Below are positions 5,229 to 6,241 of a DNA stretch of 6,241 nucleotides, piece by piece (within the stretch, counting starts at the first letter, position 1; each line of letters begins with the position of its first letter). This stretch comes from Nonomuraea sp. (lineage in GTDB: Bacteria > Actinomycetota > Actinomycetes > Streptosporangiales > Streptosporangiaceae). The notes below the pieces were generated by a model that was given only the letters and a program-made list of their open reading frames with translations, was not told where the DNA came from and did not search any database. The stretch is from assembly GCA_013362835.1 (NCBI GenBank), contig JABFVJ010000336.1, positions 1 through 6,241 of the forward strand, read 5' to 3'. The translations under genes were made by a program, and so were the position numbers.

Positions 5229-6055
5229 GCCGCGTCGTGGAGGACCAGGCCGAGCGTGTGCCGCAGCCCCGAACGTACGGTGCTGACCCCGTGCCGCACC
5301 GGCGAGGCCGACCAGCCGCGCGCGGACCGCACCGGCCGGTCCCGCGTCGTGAAGATCAACCCGTGCCCCTGCGTCAACGAGGTCACCGTGCCCCGCGACT
5401 GCGCCCTGGGCCGCTGCTCCACCAGCAGGAACTCGCCCCCGGTGTAGTCCTCGCCCGGCCGGTCGAGCCCGATCACGACCTGGAGCGGGAACACCAGGTC
5501 GCCGTACAGGTCGCGGTGGAGGGCGTTCCAGTCGTTCTCGCGGTAGCGCAGCAGGATGGGGGTCGGCTTGGTCTGTCCCGCCGCGTGGCACATGTCCAGC
5601 CACTCGCCGAAGTCGTCGGGCCACGGCGCGGGCTGTCCCAGTCTGGCCGCCCAGTCGCGGGCGATCGGCAGCAGGCGCGGGTAGAACGCCGCGCGCAACT
5701 CCTCGACCAGGGGCGGGAAGGGGTGCCGGAAATATCGGTACTGTCCGGAGCCGAACCGGTACCTCTCCATGTCGACCGTCGAACGGAACCGTCCGGGCTC
5801 GTCGTACAGTTCGGCGACGCTCGCGCATTCCTCCGGCGTGAGCAGTCGCGGGGTCAGCGCGCAGCCGTGCGCGTCGAGCTCGCCCGCGAGCCGCGCCCAG
5901 TCGGCCTGTCCGACGTTCGCGCCCCCGCCGAGCGGCGTCCGTTGAGCCCGTTCGGCGTTCTCGCGTCCGCCGAGTGGCGTCCGGTCGGCCTGCGGGGGGT
6001 TCTCGCGTCCGCCGAGTGGCGTTCGGTCGGTCCGTTCGATGTTCGCGCTGGTCAT
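5225..6055 (-). CDS. 2OG-Fe(II) oxygenase (COG3826-like) with N-terminal tandem repeats
   Basis: The product is 276 aa. The catalytic double-stranded beta-helix carries H180-x-D182 in [10 protein letters not shown], the distal His H255 in PVRHGVS and the probable 2OG-binding Arg R265 in [24 protein letters not shown] (206-221) and [16 protein letters not shown] (156-171) match a conserved bacterial oxygenase family, as I recall it COG3826, whose substrate is unknown. Residues 4-45 are three 14-aa repeats ending R-T-P-L-G-G-R/G, placed before the usual family start at about residue 51; they are probably disordered. ATG 6055 overlaps the ogt stop as ATGA, and GGAG (6068-6065) lies 9 nt upstream, fixing the start. 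The TGA overlaps the next ATG. Being between an alkyltransferase and AlkB suggests oxidative dealkylation or a related repair task; the exact reaction is inference. Confidence 0.87.
   Translation of the reverse strand: MTSANIERTDRTPLGGRENPPQADRTPLGGRENAERAQRTPLGGGANVGQADWARLAGELDAHGCALTPRLLTPEECASVAELYDEPGRFRSTVDMERYRFGSGQYRYFRHPFPPLVEELRAAFYPRLLPIARDWAARLGQPAPWPDDFGEWLDMCHAAGQTKPTPILLRYRENDWNALHRDLYGDLVFPLQVVIGLDRPGEDYTGGEFLLVEQRPRAQSRGTVTSLTQGHGLIFTTRDRPVRSARGWSASPVRHGVSTVRSGLRHTLGLVLHDAA
5915..6048. repeat. Coding 42-bp tandem repeat, three units plus partial fourth
   Basis: Three consecutive 42-bp units lie at 5915-5956, 5957-5998 and 5999-6040, and the first 8 bp of a fourth lie at 6041-6048. 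Units 2 and 3 are identical over their first 24 bases; unit 1 is more diverged. Each unit contains the small dyad CCGCCGAG-T/C-GGCG. The length is a multiple of three, so copy-number change would keep the oxygenase frame and add or remove 14 residues. On the protein side each unit reads roughly x-N-x-x-x-x-x-R-T-P-L-G-G-R. The arrangement is that of a minisatellite made by slippage or unequal recombination. Confidence 0.9.
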
Positions 6056-6241
6056 GACAGGACGCTCCAGAGCTGCGGCTGGAGGGCGCCTTCTAGGGTG
6101 AGCAGGTCGCGCTTGCGGTCGAGGCCGCCCGCGTAGCCGGTCAGCGCCCCCGTGGCGCCGACGACGCGGTGGCAGGGGACCACGACCAGCAGCGGGTTCG
6201 CGCCGACGGCCGCCCCGACCGCGCGGATCCGGTCACGGGGC
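6052..6241 (-). CDS. ogt: Methylated-DNA--protein-cysteine methyltransferase (Ogt type), C-terminal fragment
   Basis: The last 62 residues are visible; the 5' end lies beyond the right edge. The active-site motif VVPCHRVVG (residues 20-28 of the visible part) holds the acceptor cysteine, to which the enzyme irreversibly transfers the alkyl group from O6-alkylguanine or O4-alkylthymine. It is preceded by [17 protein letters not shown], with the Asn of the family helix-turn-helix and hinge region. It is followed by [21 protein letters not shown], matching the G-x-x-x-G-Y-x-G-G-x-x-x-K-x-x-L-L-x-x-E family block. Whether an Ada-type N-terminal regulatory domain exists cannot be seen. The stop TGA overlaps the oxygenase ATG. 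This is the most upstream gene of the operon within the window, and the promoter is outside it. Confidence 0.95.
   Translation of the reverse strand, partial: PRDRIRAVGAAVGANPLLVVVPCHRVVGATGALTGYAGGLDRKRDLLTLEGALQPQLWSVLS
6065..6068 (-). promoter_or_regulatory. Ribosome binding site for the oxygenase, inside the ogt 3' end
   Basis: GGAG on the minus strand, 9 nt before ATG 6055, lies within the last codons of ogt. Together with the ATGA overlap it supports the start upstream of the tandem repeats rather than a shorter repeat-free protein. Confidence 0.6.

Noticed and set aside
4252..5286. Plus-strand open frame opposite alkB and the 144-aa gene
   Set aside because: No motif and biased composition; the minus strand carries AlkB with all catalytic residues.
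5915..6048. CRISPR-like array
   Set aside because: The units are contiguous 42-bp tandem copies with no unique spacers, lie inside a coding frame in multiples of three, and no cas gene is near.

Overview
The window is very GC-rich. Codon third positions are almost all G or C, GTG starts are used, start and stop codons overlap (ATGA, GTGA), and several -10-like hexamers sit 7-8 nt before start codons, as in leaderless transcripts. This points to a high-GC actinobacterium, with a filamentous group such as Streptosporangiales as a guess from protein flavour. No rRNA, tRNA, transposase, phage gene or CRISPR array is visible. The region looks chromosomal and is densely packed.

Left part (1-3244). 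The start of an SRPBCC/AHSA1-like gene runs off the left edge on the minus strand. Upstream of it on the same strand is a class I SAM-dependent methyltransferase resembling glycine/sarcosine N-methyltransferases. A 59-bp divergent spacer separates that from a plus-strand pair: a metal-dependent amidohydrolase of the imidazolonepropionase-like group (HxH, Lys, His, His, Asp ligands all present) and, 15 bp later behind a strong ribosome binding site, an esterase-D-type alpha/beta hydrolase. A perfect 8-bp inverted repeat spans the hydrolase stop codon.

Middle part (3287-4184). A 64-aa, two-helix membrane protein is followed by a 230-aa protein with an N-terminal helix-turn-helix. The latter starts with GTG, 7 nt after a TAGGCT hexamer that overlaps the small gene's stop codon.

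Right part (4156-6241, minus strand). This is the most interesting block: a compact DNA-alkylation-repair operon read right to left. Its order is an Ogt-type methylated-DNA--protein-cysteine methyltransferase (5' end outside the window), a 2OG-Fe(II) oxygenase, an unrecognised 144-aa protein and an AlkB-type dioxygenase. The first two junctions are ATGA overlaps, and the third is probably a GTGA overlap, so the four genes look translationally coupled. The oxygenase carries an in-frame array of three 42-bp tandem repeats (14 aa each) between its start and its catalytic core. The unknown 144-aa protein, between two Fe/2OG dioxygenases and coupled to a repair methyltransferase, is the best candidate for undescribed biology. 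The operon converges on the helix-turn-helix gene, with a 29-bp overlap of the coding 3' ends.
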